From Bacteroidota bacterium (lineage in GTDB: Bacteria > Bacteroidota > Bacteroidia > Chitinophagales > Chitinophagaceae), in contig JAUZOA010000011.1 in assembly GCA_030706685.1 (NCBI GenBank), positions 37,030 through 101,029 on the forward strand: 64,000 bases of DNA, given 5' to 3'. The notes under the pieces are model-generated. The model had not been told where the DNA came from. It did not search any database and saw only the letters and a list, made by a program, of their open reading frames with translations. Position numbers and translations under genes: made by a program. Positions 1 through 7,147 of this stretch are shown piece by piece; the stretch's first letter is position 1; the number at the start of each line of letters is the position of its first letter.

Positions 1-276
1 CAAAACAACTTTATTGTCGGTTCTTTTGGTACTGGTATCCGATGTGAAATTTACTTTGACCACAGCGTCTCTATTCACCTCTGATCTTATAGCGTTGATG
101 CAGGCGTTCTTAATTTGATCTTTCAGGGGACAGGCAGGTGTTGTCAGTACCACGGTAAATGATACATAATTATTGTCAATCACAATATCCTTCACCATAT
201 TCAGGGTCACTATGTCCTTACCAAGGTCAGGCTCCTGCACGTTTTTAAGAGCGGCCAGTATTTTTTCTTCGGTCAT
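1..276 (-). CDS. Mrp/NBP35-type P-loop ATPase, N-terminal part (MIP18/DUF59 domain)
   Basis: The gene starts at 276 and runs off the left edge of the window, so only the first 92 residues are seen. These residues form a MIP18/DUF59 domain (starting MTEEKILAALKNVQEPDLG), with the conserved acidic-proline turn QEPDLG and a TPACPLKD segment. In Bacteroidota this domain usually begins an Mrp/ApbC (NBP35-type) protein, whose P-loop ATPase half would lie beyond the edge and which carries or inserts Fe-S clusters. A stand-alone DUF59 protein of about 100 residues is the alternative, and it cannot be excluded because the end is not in the window. The domain assignment is firm; the full Mrp call is inferred from family architecture. 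Confidence 0.75.
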   Translation of the reverse strand, partial: MTEEKILAALKNVQEPDLGKDIVTLNMVKDIVIDNNYVSFTVVLTTPACPLKDQIKNACINAIRSEVNRDAVVKVNFTSDTSTKRTDNKVVL

Positions 277-380
277 ATTCAAAGTTTATGTTAAATTAGA
301 TTTCCGCCGGTAAAGGTAAACATCCTCTGTGCTAATTTGTTGCGTTATTTAGGCAACTTGTACTTATTTTTGAACCTCTG

Positions 381-1019
381 ATGAAGAAAATTTTACTTTA
401 TTCGGCTATTGCCTTTTTTATCGTTCCGGCTACCGCTAAAGCCCAGTTTGAAACAGCCCGTGATTCTGTTGTTCAATTGTATGGGGTTATTATGACAGCT
501 GATAGCCTTGTCGGGATTCCGGCAGTAAGCGTGATGGTAAAAGGGCAAAACCGGGGAACGATCACCAACAACCAGGGTGTCTTTTCTATCGCCGTTTTAA
601 AGGGCGACCAGATAGAATTTACCCACGTAAGTTATAAGCCAAAAACAATTACGGTTCCCCGCAACCTTTCAGGCAATCAATTCAGCGTGGTTCAACTGAT
701 GGTACAGGACACCGTTTACCTGCCGGCTACTATCATCCGGCCGCGACCAACACCCGAACAATTTGCCCGTGATTTTGTCAATAATAAAGTTCCTGATGAT
801 GATATAGAGATCGCGAGGAAAAATACAGATGCTGCCAAGCGCCGCATATTGTTGCAAACTACTCCCGCGGATGGCGGTGAAGCTACCCAGCTTCAATTTA
901 ATAATATCGCTAAAAAAGCGGTCTATTCAGGACAAGTCCCTCCGATGAACATCTTCAACCCTGCCGCATGGGCCGAATTTATCGAGGCCTGGAAGCGGGG
1001 GGATTTTAAAAACAAGTAA
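381..1019 (+). CDS. secreted carboxypeptidase-regulatory-like domain protein
   Basis: This 212-residue protein starts with a clear type I signal peptide (MKKILLYSAIAFFIVPATAKAQ), so it is exported. Residues about 34-100 form a carboxypeptidase-regulatory-like beta-sandwich: a 'local gene variant' start (YGVIMTADSLVGIPAVSV), a GTITNNQGVFSI turn and an FTHVSYKP strand. This fold is common at the N-terminus of TonB-dependent receptors, but here no receptor barrel follows. The C-terminal half is charged and has no recognisable enzyme motif. It stands alone, divergent from the Mrp gene. Its role is unknown; a cell-envelope structural or binding function is a guess from the fold and export signal. 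Confidence 0.75.
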   Translation: MKKILLYSAIAFFIVPATAKAQFETARDSVVQLYGVIMTADSLVGIPAVSVMVKGQNRGTITNNQGVFSIAVLKGDQIEFTHVSYKPKTITVPRNLSGNQFSVVQLMVQDTVYLPATIIRPRPTPEQFARDFVNNKVPDDDIEIARKNTDAAKRRILLQTTPADGGEATQLQFNNIAKKAVYSGQVPPMNIFNPAAWAEFIEAWKRGDFKNK

Positions 1020-1035
1020 TCTGAACCGGGATTGG

Positions 1036-1071
1036 ATAAGATAACCAGGATAATATGGATAAGCAGGTGAC
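1036..1071. repeat. 9-bp-period degenerate tandem array
   Basis: Four consecutive 9-mers share a GGATAA or CAGG core (for example CCAGGATAA at 1045 and TATGGATAA at 1054). The array lies just downstream of the stop of the carboxypeptidase-regulatory-like gene. It belongs to the window-wide set of fixed-period arrays. Confidence 0.45.
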
Positions 1072-1188
1072 TATTCCGATCCTGAACATTTCTTCATTAT
1101 CGCCGCTCCCTTATTTATATACCAGGCTCATCTCGTGCCGGTCATTACTCATCTTTTCTTATAGTAATCATTTATCTTGCAACGGCTA

Positions 1189-1224
1189 ATTCCTGTTAAT
1201 CCTAAAAATCTTATAAATCATGGC
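1189..1224. repeat. 9-bp-period degenerate tandem array running into the hbd start codon
   Basis: Four 9-mers based on AATCCTAAA (1198) run head to tail, and the last one contains the ATG of the following dehydrogenase gene at 1220. The array therefore forms the whole translation-initiation region of that gene. Confidence 0.55.
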
Positions 1225-2110
1225 TCAGTCCGTTTCAGTAATCGGCGCAGGCACTATGGGCAATGGTATTGCTCATGTATTTGCACAAAATGGTTTTAAA
1301 GTATCTATGGTGGATGTTTCACTGGCGCAGTTGGATAAGGCGATTGCCAATATCACAAAAAATTTTGACCGGCAGATCGCCAAAGGCACTATCACGGAAG
1401 AACAGAAAAAAACAGCGCTGGCCAATATCACAGCTTATCCGGATATGGTGGAAGGAGTCAAGAATGCCGAACTGGTCATAGAAGCCGCCACCGAGAATGC
1501 AGGTCTGAAATTGGAGCTATTTAAACAAATAGATTCATTGGCGCCCAAAGAAGCGATCCTTGCTACCAATACATCTTCTATATCTATTACCAAAATAGCT
1601 GCGGCCACAGGCCGCCAGGGTAAAGTGATCGGCATGCACTTTATGAATCCTGTACCCGTAATGAAATTGGTGGAAGTCATTAATGGTTATGGTACCACAA
1701 AAGAAGTAACCCGCCAAATTGTCGAACTTAGTAAACAACTTGGCAAAATTCCCTGCGTGGTCAATGATTATCCCGGATTCATTGCCAACCGCATCCTGAT
1801 GCCAATGATCAATGAAGCTATTTGCAGTTTGTATGAAGGTGTAGCCGGTGTGGAAGAAATAGACACGGTAATGAAACTCGGTATGGCCCACCCGATGGGC
1901 CCTTTGCAGCTCGCCGACTTTATTGGCCTCGATGTCTGTTATTCGATTTTGAATGTATTGTATGATGGTTTTGGCAACCCAAAATATGCCCCCTGCCCTT
2001 TGTTGGTAAATATGGTGACGGCTGGTAAACTGGGAGTGAAAAGTGGTGAAGGGTTTTATCAATACGAAGCGGGAAATAAAGAACTGAGAGTAAGCGCACG
2101 CTTTCAATAA
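1220..2110 (+). CDS. hbd: 3-hydroxybutyryl-CoA dehydrogenase
   Basis: This is a 296-residue NAD(P)-dependent 3-hydroxyacyl-CoA dehydrogenase, which interconverts acetoacetyl-CoA and 3-hydroxybutyryl-CoA in the cytoplasm. The N-terminus has the Rossmann dinucleotide motif GAGTMGNGIAHVFAQNG (residues 9-25). The NTSSISIT and GMHFMNPVPVMKLVEV segments (about residues 117-155) hold the catalytic Ser and His-Asn, and the C-terminal domain has HPMGPLQLADFIGLDV. The length is right for the stand-alone family without a hydratase. The neighbours are not fatty-acid genes, so the pathway (beta-oxidation, or butyrate/PHB-type metabolism) is not fixed by context. The ATG lies inside a 9-bp periodic array. 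Confidence 0.93.
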   Translation: MAQSVSVIGAGTMGNGIAHVFAQNGFKVSMVDVSLAQLDKAIANITKNFDRQIAKGTITEEQKKTALANITAYPDMVEGVKNAELVIEAATENAGLKLELFKQIDSLAPKEAILATNTSSISITKIAAATGRQGKVIGMHFMNPVPVMKLVEVINGYGTTKEVTRQIVELSKQLGKIPCVVNDYPGFIANRILMPMINEAICSLYEGVAGVEEIDTVMKLGMAHPMGPLQLADFIGLDVCYSILNVLYDGFGNPKYAPCPLLVNMVTAGKLGVKSGEGFYQYEAGNKELRVSARFQ

Positions 2111-2129
2111 AAGACAATTTATATCCCGG

Positions 2130-2693
2130 ATGCATGATATAATTTCATCTGAAATAAGCCCGGCCAGCGAGCAACAAGAGTTGACCGGAGAAGAAAAGAG
2201 TATCCTGTGGAACCTCAGGAATAAAAAATTGATCTTCTTTATACCCTCTTATCTTTCACTTTCCTATGTATTCGTTGAAGGATGGGCCCGTGTGTACCCG
2301 GGCACTTATTGGGAGGCTGTAAAAGAATTATTCAGGTTCAGGATATATCCAACATGGTATTTGTTATTTCTTTTTCTAATTCTTACTATTTTCTTTGCCA
2401 GGTATTATTTGAAAAGTATTCACCCGCTTTTTAAAGATTTAAAAGCAGGTAAGAAACAGATCATATTCTTTGTTCCGGGCAAGTACCAAACCCCCTTTTT
2501 TGCAGAATATTATCTGAAGACACCTTCCCAAAAGACGCCTTTACTAAGAATTGATAAAGATTTGTATGATACCATTCAAAGCAATAGTGCAGCCTGCATA
2601 AAGATTTCCCTGTATGCTAAATTTGTTTTTTCCATCGAAGTAAATGGCATAAAAGAAGAATTCAATTATTCTACTTCCTTTGATGATATTTAA
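2130..2693 (+). CDS. hypothetical membrane protein with two transmembrane segments
   Basis: This 187-residue protein is not recognised. The N-terminal 25 residues are polar and acidic. A first hydrophobic segment follows at about 30-50 (around IFFIPSYLSLSYVFVEGW), and a second at about 75-95 (around WYLLFLFLILTIFFARYY). The C-terminal half is soluble, basic and beta-rich, and is probably cytoplasmic. This layout (two helices, then a soluble domain) resembles small membrane-anchored proteins of Bacteroidota with no assigned function. It starts only 19 bp after the hbd stop and may be co-transcribed with it. Confidence 0.6.
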   Translation: MHDIISSEISPASEQQELTGEEKSILWNLRNKKLIFFIPSYLSLSYVFVEGWARVYPGTYWEAVKELFRFRIYPTWYLLFLFLILTIFFARYYLKSIHPLFKDLKAGKKQIIFFVPGKYQTPFFAEYYLKTPSQKTPLLRIDKDLYDTIQSNSAACIKISLYAKFVFSIEVNGIKEEFNYSTSFDDI

Positions 2694-2803
2694 ATCCCTT
2701 TTCCCGCTACTTCCACTTGCCTGGGTGGCGTCCCCTACACCAAATTGAGTATTTCACCAGCCTGCCGGCTTCCTTATTTTCATTTTTATAAATTGCCCCC
2801 GGC

Positions 2804-2995
2804 ATGAAAAAATCTCTCCTGTCAGCCGCCCTGCTGCTGCCTGGCTGGCTCAGGGTACTTGCACAGAATAATGAGGAAGAACATAACGCCGAATACAACT
2901 GGGGCGATAAAAATGCGGCCTATGTTATAATCGGGGTGATTGTCATCATCATCTTTATTATCTGGGCTATGCGCAGAAAGAGGAAAGGCTCTTAA
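2804..2995 (+). CDS. small membrane protein, 63 aa
   Basis: This short protein has an N-terminal signal-like stretch ending in VLAQ and an acidic middle (NNEEEHNAEYNWGD). A strong single transmembrane helix (YVIIGVIVIIIFIIWAM) comes next, followed by a basic tail (RRKRKGS) that marks the cytoplasmic side. It is unrecognised. The clean signal peptide-helix-basic tail design supports a real gene. Its stop overlaps the convergent yigZ stop: the palindrome TTAA at 2992-2995 supplies TAA to both strands. Confidence 0.6.
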   Translation: MKKSLLSAALLLPGWLRVLAQNNEEEHNAEYNWGDKNAAYVIIGVIVIIIFIIWAMRRKRKGS

Positions 2996-3594
2996 ATTTT
3001 CTCCATCTCCAGCGATTGAAGGGCATTTAGTTTATACAATACTTCCTCCAGCCTGTTTTTGGGAATAGCGATCTGCATCCGGCAAAATAATTGCATTTCC
3101 TGTTCCAAAATGGCGCAATCACATTGTTTAACAATCGTCATTACATCATTCATGATCGTATAATCAAACTGGAGAGTGTATTGAACTTCCACTGGTTTGC
3201 GCACAAGAGGTGTGACCTGTAAAGCCAGCGCAGCAGCCGTTTTATAAGCATTGATCAATCCCGGCACGCCCAGTAATGTTCCCCCGAAATAGCGAACCAC
3301 GATGATCAGGACATTCGTTACCTGCTTACTATCTATTTGTCCTAGTATCGGTCGTCCTGCTGTGCCGGATGGCTCGCCATCGTCGCTTACCCGGAAATTA
3401 TTACCATCCAATCCGATGCGGTAGGCAAAACAGTGATGCGTGGCTTTGGGATGCTCTTTCTTTATAGCAGCAAGATTTTCCCTGAACTGGTTGACATCAG
3501 CGATAGGAAAAGCATAAGCAATGAATTTACTTCCCCGGTCCTTGAATTCGGCTACAGAAGGTTTTTCAATTGTATTGTAATAATCGGGAGTCAA
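2992..3594 (-). CDS. yigZ: YigZ/IMPACT family protein
   Basis: This 200-residue protein belongs to the UPF0029/IMPACT family. It has the conserved family core FKDRGSKFIAYAFPI (about residues 17-31), THHCFAYRIG, and SDDGEPSGTAGRPIL, followed by VRYFGGTLLGVPGLINAY, and a C-terminal DUF1949-like domain. Bacterial members bind nucleic acid or ribosomes; the precise role is not settled. The start is a TTG at 3594 that overlaps the stop of ribD in the tetranucleotide TTGA, so translation is probably coupled to ribD. No ATG upstream in frame would fit. Confidence 0.88.
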   Translation of the reverse strand: MTPDYYNTIEKPSVAEFKDRGSKFIAYAFPIADVNQFRENLAAIKKEHPKATHHCFAYRIGLDGNNFRVSDDGEPSGTAGRPILGQIDSKQVTNVLIIVVRYFGGTLLGVPGLINAYKTAAALALQVTPLVRKPVEVQYTLQFDYTIMNDVMTIVKQCDCAILEQEMQLFCRMQIAIPKNRLEEVLYKLNALQSLEMEKI

Positions 3595-4691
3595 GAAATG
3601 GGAGTATGGGGCTTAGAATGTTTGAAAATTTCTGTTTTATCGAAAAGAATATTTATTTCTTCACTTTTAAAGTTATCTATTAACTGGGGTGCCGGCAACC
3701 CATTGCCAATCGCCAATTGCCTGTTGCTTATTTTCCTCGCTTCATCCCACATCCCTTCATCGATAAAAGATTGTAATAGCCTCGCTCCTCCTTCTACGAA
3801 AACACTTTGGATTTTTAGCTGATACAATGCATTCACTATTTGGTGAACAAGGCTTACCTCTTCAGTGACTTGATAATACATCAGCTTCTCATCCTCTTCA
3901 TGTTTGATACTGTTGAAAACAATCGTCCTGACCTTCCGGTCAAAAACTTTTGCAAAAGAAGGCAAACGTAAATGCATATCAACCACTAAACGCGCCGGCG
4001 AATTGCCGGGCCACCACCTGGTCGTCAACTCAGGATCGTCATTAATAACAGTATTCGTTCCAATCAATATTGCCGTCTCCTCACTCCGCCATTTATGCAC
4101 AAGCCGGTTCGTATACTCATTACTTATGAGCAACCTCTTATTTGCAGGGTCTCCGAAAGTCCCCCCACCGGGGGGATTTAGGGGGGCTGCTATAAATCCA
4201 TCTGCCGTTTCCGCCCATTTCAGGATAATATAAGGGCGATGCTGTATATGAAAAGTAAAAAATCGTTTATTCAATTCTTTACAGTCTTTTTCCAATACAC
4301 CAGTGATTACCCCTGCACCCGACGCTCTTAGTTTTTCTATTCCTCTCCCATTCACTTCTTTGAAAGGATCCCGGCAGCCCACAACTACTTTCGGGATTTT
4401 ATGCCGGATGATAAGATCCACGCAAGGCGGCGTCTTTCCAAAATGGGCGCAAGGTTCCAACGAAACATATAAAGTGGATTGATGGATCAAAGCTTCCTGG
4501 CCATCCAAAATGGCGCTGTCAATACAATTTACTTCTGCATGAGCCTTCCCATATTCCCGGTGATAACCTTCGCCAATGATACGACCCTCATATACCAGCA
4601 CGGCCCCCACCATTGGATTGGGCGCGACATGTCCCGCTCCCAGCTTTGCCAGTTGCAAACAACGCTGCATATATTGCTCATCAATCGTCAA
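3591..4691 (-). CDS. ribD: bifunctional riboflavin deaminase/reductase RibD
   Basis: RibD performs two successive steps of riboflavin synthesis: deamination of the pyrimidine and reduction of its ribosyl side chain. The deaminase half shows the zinc site HAE (about residue 51) and PCAHFGKTPPC. The reductase half shows SEETAILIGTNTVINDDPELT and VEGGARLLQSFID. I chose a TTG at 4691 (protein starting MTIDEQYMQRCLQLAKLG) because it matches the usual N-terminus and avoids overlap with prmC; in-frame ATGs at 4751 and 4835 are possible. Two stretches look foreign: residues about 168-183 (PLNPPGGGTFGDP), encoded by a GC-rich palindrome, and about 322-333, encoded by heptamers. It is coupled to yigZ. 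Confidence 0.9.
   Translation of the reverse strand: MTIDEQYMQRCLQLAKLGAGHVAPNPMVGAVLVYEGRIIGEGYHREYGKAHAEVNCIDSAILDGQEALIHQSTLYVSLEPCAHFGKTPPCVDLIIRHKIPKVVVGCRDPFKEVNGRGIEKLRASGAGVITGVLEKDCKELNKRFFTFHIQHRPYIILKWAETADGFIAAPLNPPGGGTFGDPANKRLLISNEYTNRLVHKWRSEETAILIGTNTVINDDPELTTRWWPGNSPARLVVDMHLRLPSFAKVFDRKVRTIVFNSIKHEEDEKLMYYQVTEEVSLVHQIVNALYQLKIQSVFVEGGARLLQSFIDEGMWDEARKISNRQLAIGNGLPAPQLIDNFKSEEINILFDKTEIFKHSKPHTPIS
3694..3728. repeat. 7-bp-period array inside ribD
   Basis: Five heptamers run in register, of the type AATTGCC (3715) and CATTGCC (3701). They encode the stretch RQLAIGNGLPA near the RibD C-terminus without breaking the frame. Confidence 0.55.
4145..4190 (+). repeat. GC-rich palindromic element inserted in frame in ribD
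   Basis: Read on the plus strand, the element starts with the 18-mer CAGGGTCTCCGAAAGTCC (4145-4162). It continues into a perfect six-pair hairpin (CCCCCC at 4161-4166, loop ACC, GGGGGG at 4170-4175) and ends with a TAGGGGGGCTG tail. The 18-mer is 16/18 identical to one in the methyltransferase gene at 18689-18706. It encodes about 15 residues that RibD homologues are not expected to have, between GFIAA and RLLISNEY. Confidence 0.7.
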
Positions 4692-4785
4692 TAGTGAATT
4701 TTGCTCAAATATAACCCATTCCCGAAGCCAAAGGTTCAAACCGGAAGCCATTCCCCACTCATCACTAAATTGTAAGTTTGCCGTC

Positions 4786-5634
4786 ATGACTATACAGGAA
4801 GCTTCCAGGCAGATCAATAATGAACTCCGGGTCATCTATGAGCAAGGAGAAGCGGCTGCCATCAGCAACCGGGTGATTGAATACCTGACCGGCTCCAAAC
4901 CTACTGACCGCGTCTTTCAGAGAGAGAAAGCCATCAGCGCCGAACAGGAAAACCAGTTAAGAGAATATACCCGCAGGCTGCTGACGCATGAACCGGTTCA
5001 ATATGTTTTGAATGAAGCGTGGTTTGGCGGATTGAAATTCTATGTTGATAAGAATGTATTGATACCAAGACCCGAAACAGAAGAATTAGTGGAATGGGTG
5101 ATAGCTAATTGTAAGTTTCCGCTTGACAAACTTTCCATACTGGATATTGGCACCGGTAGCGGCTGCATCCCTGTCACGTTAAAAAGAAAATTGCGTAAGG
5201 CGCAGGTATATAGTTGCGATATAAGCGAAGCGGCTTTGGAAGTAGCTAAAAGAAATGCTTCCACCCTTGGCGTTGATGTCAATCTCCTGTCGCTGGATTT
5301 CTTAGATAAAGTAAAAAGAGAACAACTCCCTTCCTTTGATATTATTATCAGCAACCCGCCTTATGTTCCCGAAGAAGATAAACAGCAAATGCAGCCTAAT
5401 GTATTGAACTATGAGCCGCCTGCCGCGTTATTCGTTCCTGATAAAAATGCTTTGATCTTTTATGAAGCTATCGCGGAGTTTGGAAAAGGCCATCTTAATC
5501 CCGGGGGAACAATATATGTTGAAATACATGAAGGACTCGCCAAAGCTGTTTCTGGTTTATTTACTTCAAAAGGATACAGGACAGAAATTAAAAAAGACAT
5601 GCAGGGGAAAGAGCGGATGATTAAAACAGTTTAA
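4786..5634 (+). CDS. prmC: release factor glutamine methyltransferase PrmC
   Basis: This 282-residue enzyme methylates the glutamine of the GGQ motif in peptide-chain release factors, using S-adenosylmethionine. It has the helical N-terminal domain, the linker ending EPVQYVLNEAWFGGLKF, the Val-Leu-Ile-Pro-Arg-Pro-Glu-Thr-Glu element, the SAM-binding loop ILDIGTGSGCIPVTL, and the catalytic NPPYVPEED (Asn-Pro-Pro-Tyr at about 190-193). The reading frame extends further upstream, but the ATG at 4786 gives the normal family length and N-terminus. It is transcribed divergently from ribD with only about 95 bp between start codons. Confidence 0.94.
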   Translation: MTIQEASRQINNELRVIYEQGEAAAISNRVIEYLTGSKPTDRVFQREKAISAEQENQLREYTRRLLTHEPVQYVLNEAWFGGLKFYVDKNVLIPRPETEELVEWVIANCKFPLDKLSILDIGTGSGCIPVTLKRKLRKAQVYSCDISEAALEVAKRNASTLGVDVNLLSLDFLDKVKREQLPSFDIIISNPPYVPEEDKQQMQPNVLNYEPPAALFVPDKNALIFYEAIAEFGKGHLNPGGTIYVEIHEGLAKAVSGLFTSKGYRTEIKKDMQGKERMIKTV

Positions 5635-5700
5635 AGCTTATTATTTACTGTTTTAGCATGAATTTACTCCTATAGTAAAAATTGTTTCCCCGAATCAACG

Positions 5701-5728
5701 ACCCAACCATAAACGACAAACCATAAAC
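5701..5728. repeat. 7-bp-period array between prmC and exbD
   Basis: Four heptamers (CATAAAC at 5708 and 5722, alternating with GACAAAC and ACCCAAC) fill the space between two convergent genes. Confidence 0.5.
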
Positions 5729-5733
5729 CGGGG

Positions 5734-6141
5734 TTACTTTACATTCGCCACCACCTTGGCAGTATCTCTTTTGGCAATCCGCATGATACGGAAAACTTCG
5801 CCATAGAAAGCCGTAGTATCAGCATTGATCACCACTGTAGGGGTATCCACCACTTTTTTCATTCTCCGTATTTCAGCGCCCAGGAAGGAATCAACCATAT
5901 TTTTATCAATCTTTCTCTGGCCAAGAAAATAATTCTGCTCCTTGTCTATGCTGACCATAATATTCTGCTTGGCCTTCACATCTTTCGTACCTTTCGGCAA
6001 ACCCACTTTCACTACATTCGGGTTGGCCATAGTAGTCGTGATCAGGAAGAACATCAATAAAATGAACAGGATATCATTCAATGAATCTGTAAACACTTCT
6101 GACTGTTCCCTATGCGCCTTATGTTTCTTTCTGAAATTCAT
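5734..6141 (-). CDS. exbD: ExbD/TolR biopolymer transport protein
   Basis: This 135-residue protein has the ExbD layout: a short basic cytoplasmic start, one transmembrane helix (DILFILLMFFLITTTM, with the preceding Asp of the SLNDILF segment being the proton-carrying residue), and a periplasmic domain with the VKVGLPKGT strand and NADTTAFYGEVFRIM end. With ExbB it forms the proton-driven motor that energises TonB-dependent uptake or related envelope processes. It lies 23 bp downstream of exbB on the same strand, so the pair is an operon. No tonB gene is visible nearby. Confidence 0.88.
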   Translation of the reverse strand: MNFRKKHKAHREQSEVFTDSLNDILFILLMFFLITTTMANPNVVKVGLPKGTKDVKAKQNIMVSIDKEQNYFLGQRKIDKNMVDSFLGAEIRRMKKVVDTPTVVINADTTAFYGEVFRIMRIAKRDTAKVVANVK

Positions 6142-6164
6142 TTTTCCCGGACCTTGTTTATCAA

Positions 6165-6851
6165 TTAACGTGTAGGTTCCTGCAATATATCTAAAAAGTC
6201 AGCGGAAGCCGCTTCCATTTTGTTGGCAGTCTTGTCGATCTGTGTATTTAAATAGCTGTAACTGAGGTAAGCGATCAGCCCGATGACAAGGCCGCTGATG
6301 GACGTGATCAGTTTTGTATAAATACCCTGGGAAATGACACCGATTTCCACTTCATTGGCCCGGTGGATATTGGAGAACAATTGCATCAGTCCTATCAATG
6401 TTCCCACAAATCCGAAAATTGGCGCTGCCTTGGAAATAAAGGATAATACGGCAAGGTTCTTTTCGAGATTATACATTTCCAACTGGCCTACATTATCCAT
6501 ACTCTTTTCAATGCTGTCAATCGGTTTGCCTATTCGTTGAATTCCCTTATCAATGATACGGGCCACGGGGTTATTGGTATTCTTGGCAAAACTTCTCGCG
6601 GCGGTCACATTCCCGCTTACGATATGATCCCGGATAATATTCATGAAGTTATTATCAATCTTCGATGCATGACGAATAGCGATATACCGCTCTGCAAAAA
6701 AATAAACGGCGAGCAAGAGCATAAGACCAAGCGGGATCATGATCCATCCGCCCATAGTAACCAGGTCAAAAAAACTGAAACTATCTTCTTTGCCGCCAAG
6801 AGCTCCCTGTGCTGCGTTATGCAACGAATCAATCTGTAAAAGGTGAAACAT
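6165..6851 (-). CDS. exbB: ExbB/TolQ/MotA proton channel protein
   Basis: This 228-residue inner-membrane protein of the MotA/TolQ/ExbB family has three transmembrane segments: about 30-50 (GGWIMIPLGLMLLLAVYFFA), about 135-160 (LAVLSFISKAAPIFGFVGTL) and about 175-200 (YTKLITSISGLVIGLIAYLS). The GFVGTLIGLMQLF signature lies in the second. It forms the channel ring around ExbD. It is the first gene of the exbB-exbD pair and uses the ATG at 6851. Confidence 0.9.
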   Translation of the reverse strand: MFHLLQIDSLHNAAQGALGGKEDSFSFFDLVTMGGWIMIPLGLMLLLAVYFFAERYIAIRHASKIDNNFMNIIRDHIVSGNVTAARSFAKNTNNPVARIIDKGIQRIGKPIDSIEKSMDNVGQLEMYNLEKNLAVLSFISKAAPIFGFVGTLIGLMQLFSNIHRANEVEIGVISQGIYTKLITSISGLVIGLIAYLSYSYLNTQIDKTANKMEAASADFLDILQEPTR

Positions 6852-7103
6852 AGAGTATTCTTCTTTAGGTGCGTAAATGTAAGATATGCGTACTAATTAG
6901 TGTTTCGATTATTATCAACAGGGCTGAATAACAGCCTTACACGCATTCCTTTCACCACATTTGCGATGAATGAACGAAAAAAACAATGCCACGTTGTATG
7001 GTGTGATTAAGTTTTGGAGTTCTTTAACAAGAAAGACCAGAAGTTAAGTAGTCCGAAAGAATTATTCTGTGACTTGTAAAGTTTTTTCAACTTAGAAGCT
7101 CGT

Positions 7104-7147
7104 CTTCCGGACTTTCCGTCTTTCTGACTTGTAACTTTCGGACTTTA
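7104..7147. repeat. 8-bp-period array at the 3' end of the SPFH gene
   Basis: The CTT trinucleotide recurs every 8 bp (one 7-bp step) as in CTTTCCGT (7112) and CTTTCTGA (7120), and the array ends on the stop codon of the SPFH gene. The rest of the gap 6852-7103 contains no gene that I can see; a partial reverse copy of the same words occurs near 7030-7080. Confidence 0.55.

Noticed and set aside
1435..2107. Long antisense reading frames within hbd and similar frames within other genes
   Set aside because: They are shadows of strongly recognisable genes and have no independent protein-like features.
4692..4785. Riboflavin (FMN) riboswitch in front of ribD
   Set aside because: The spacer to the divergent prmC start is only about 95 bp and shows none of the conserved FMN-element blocks.
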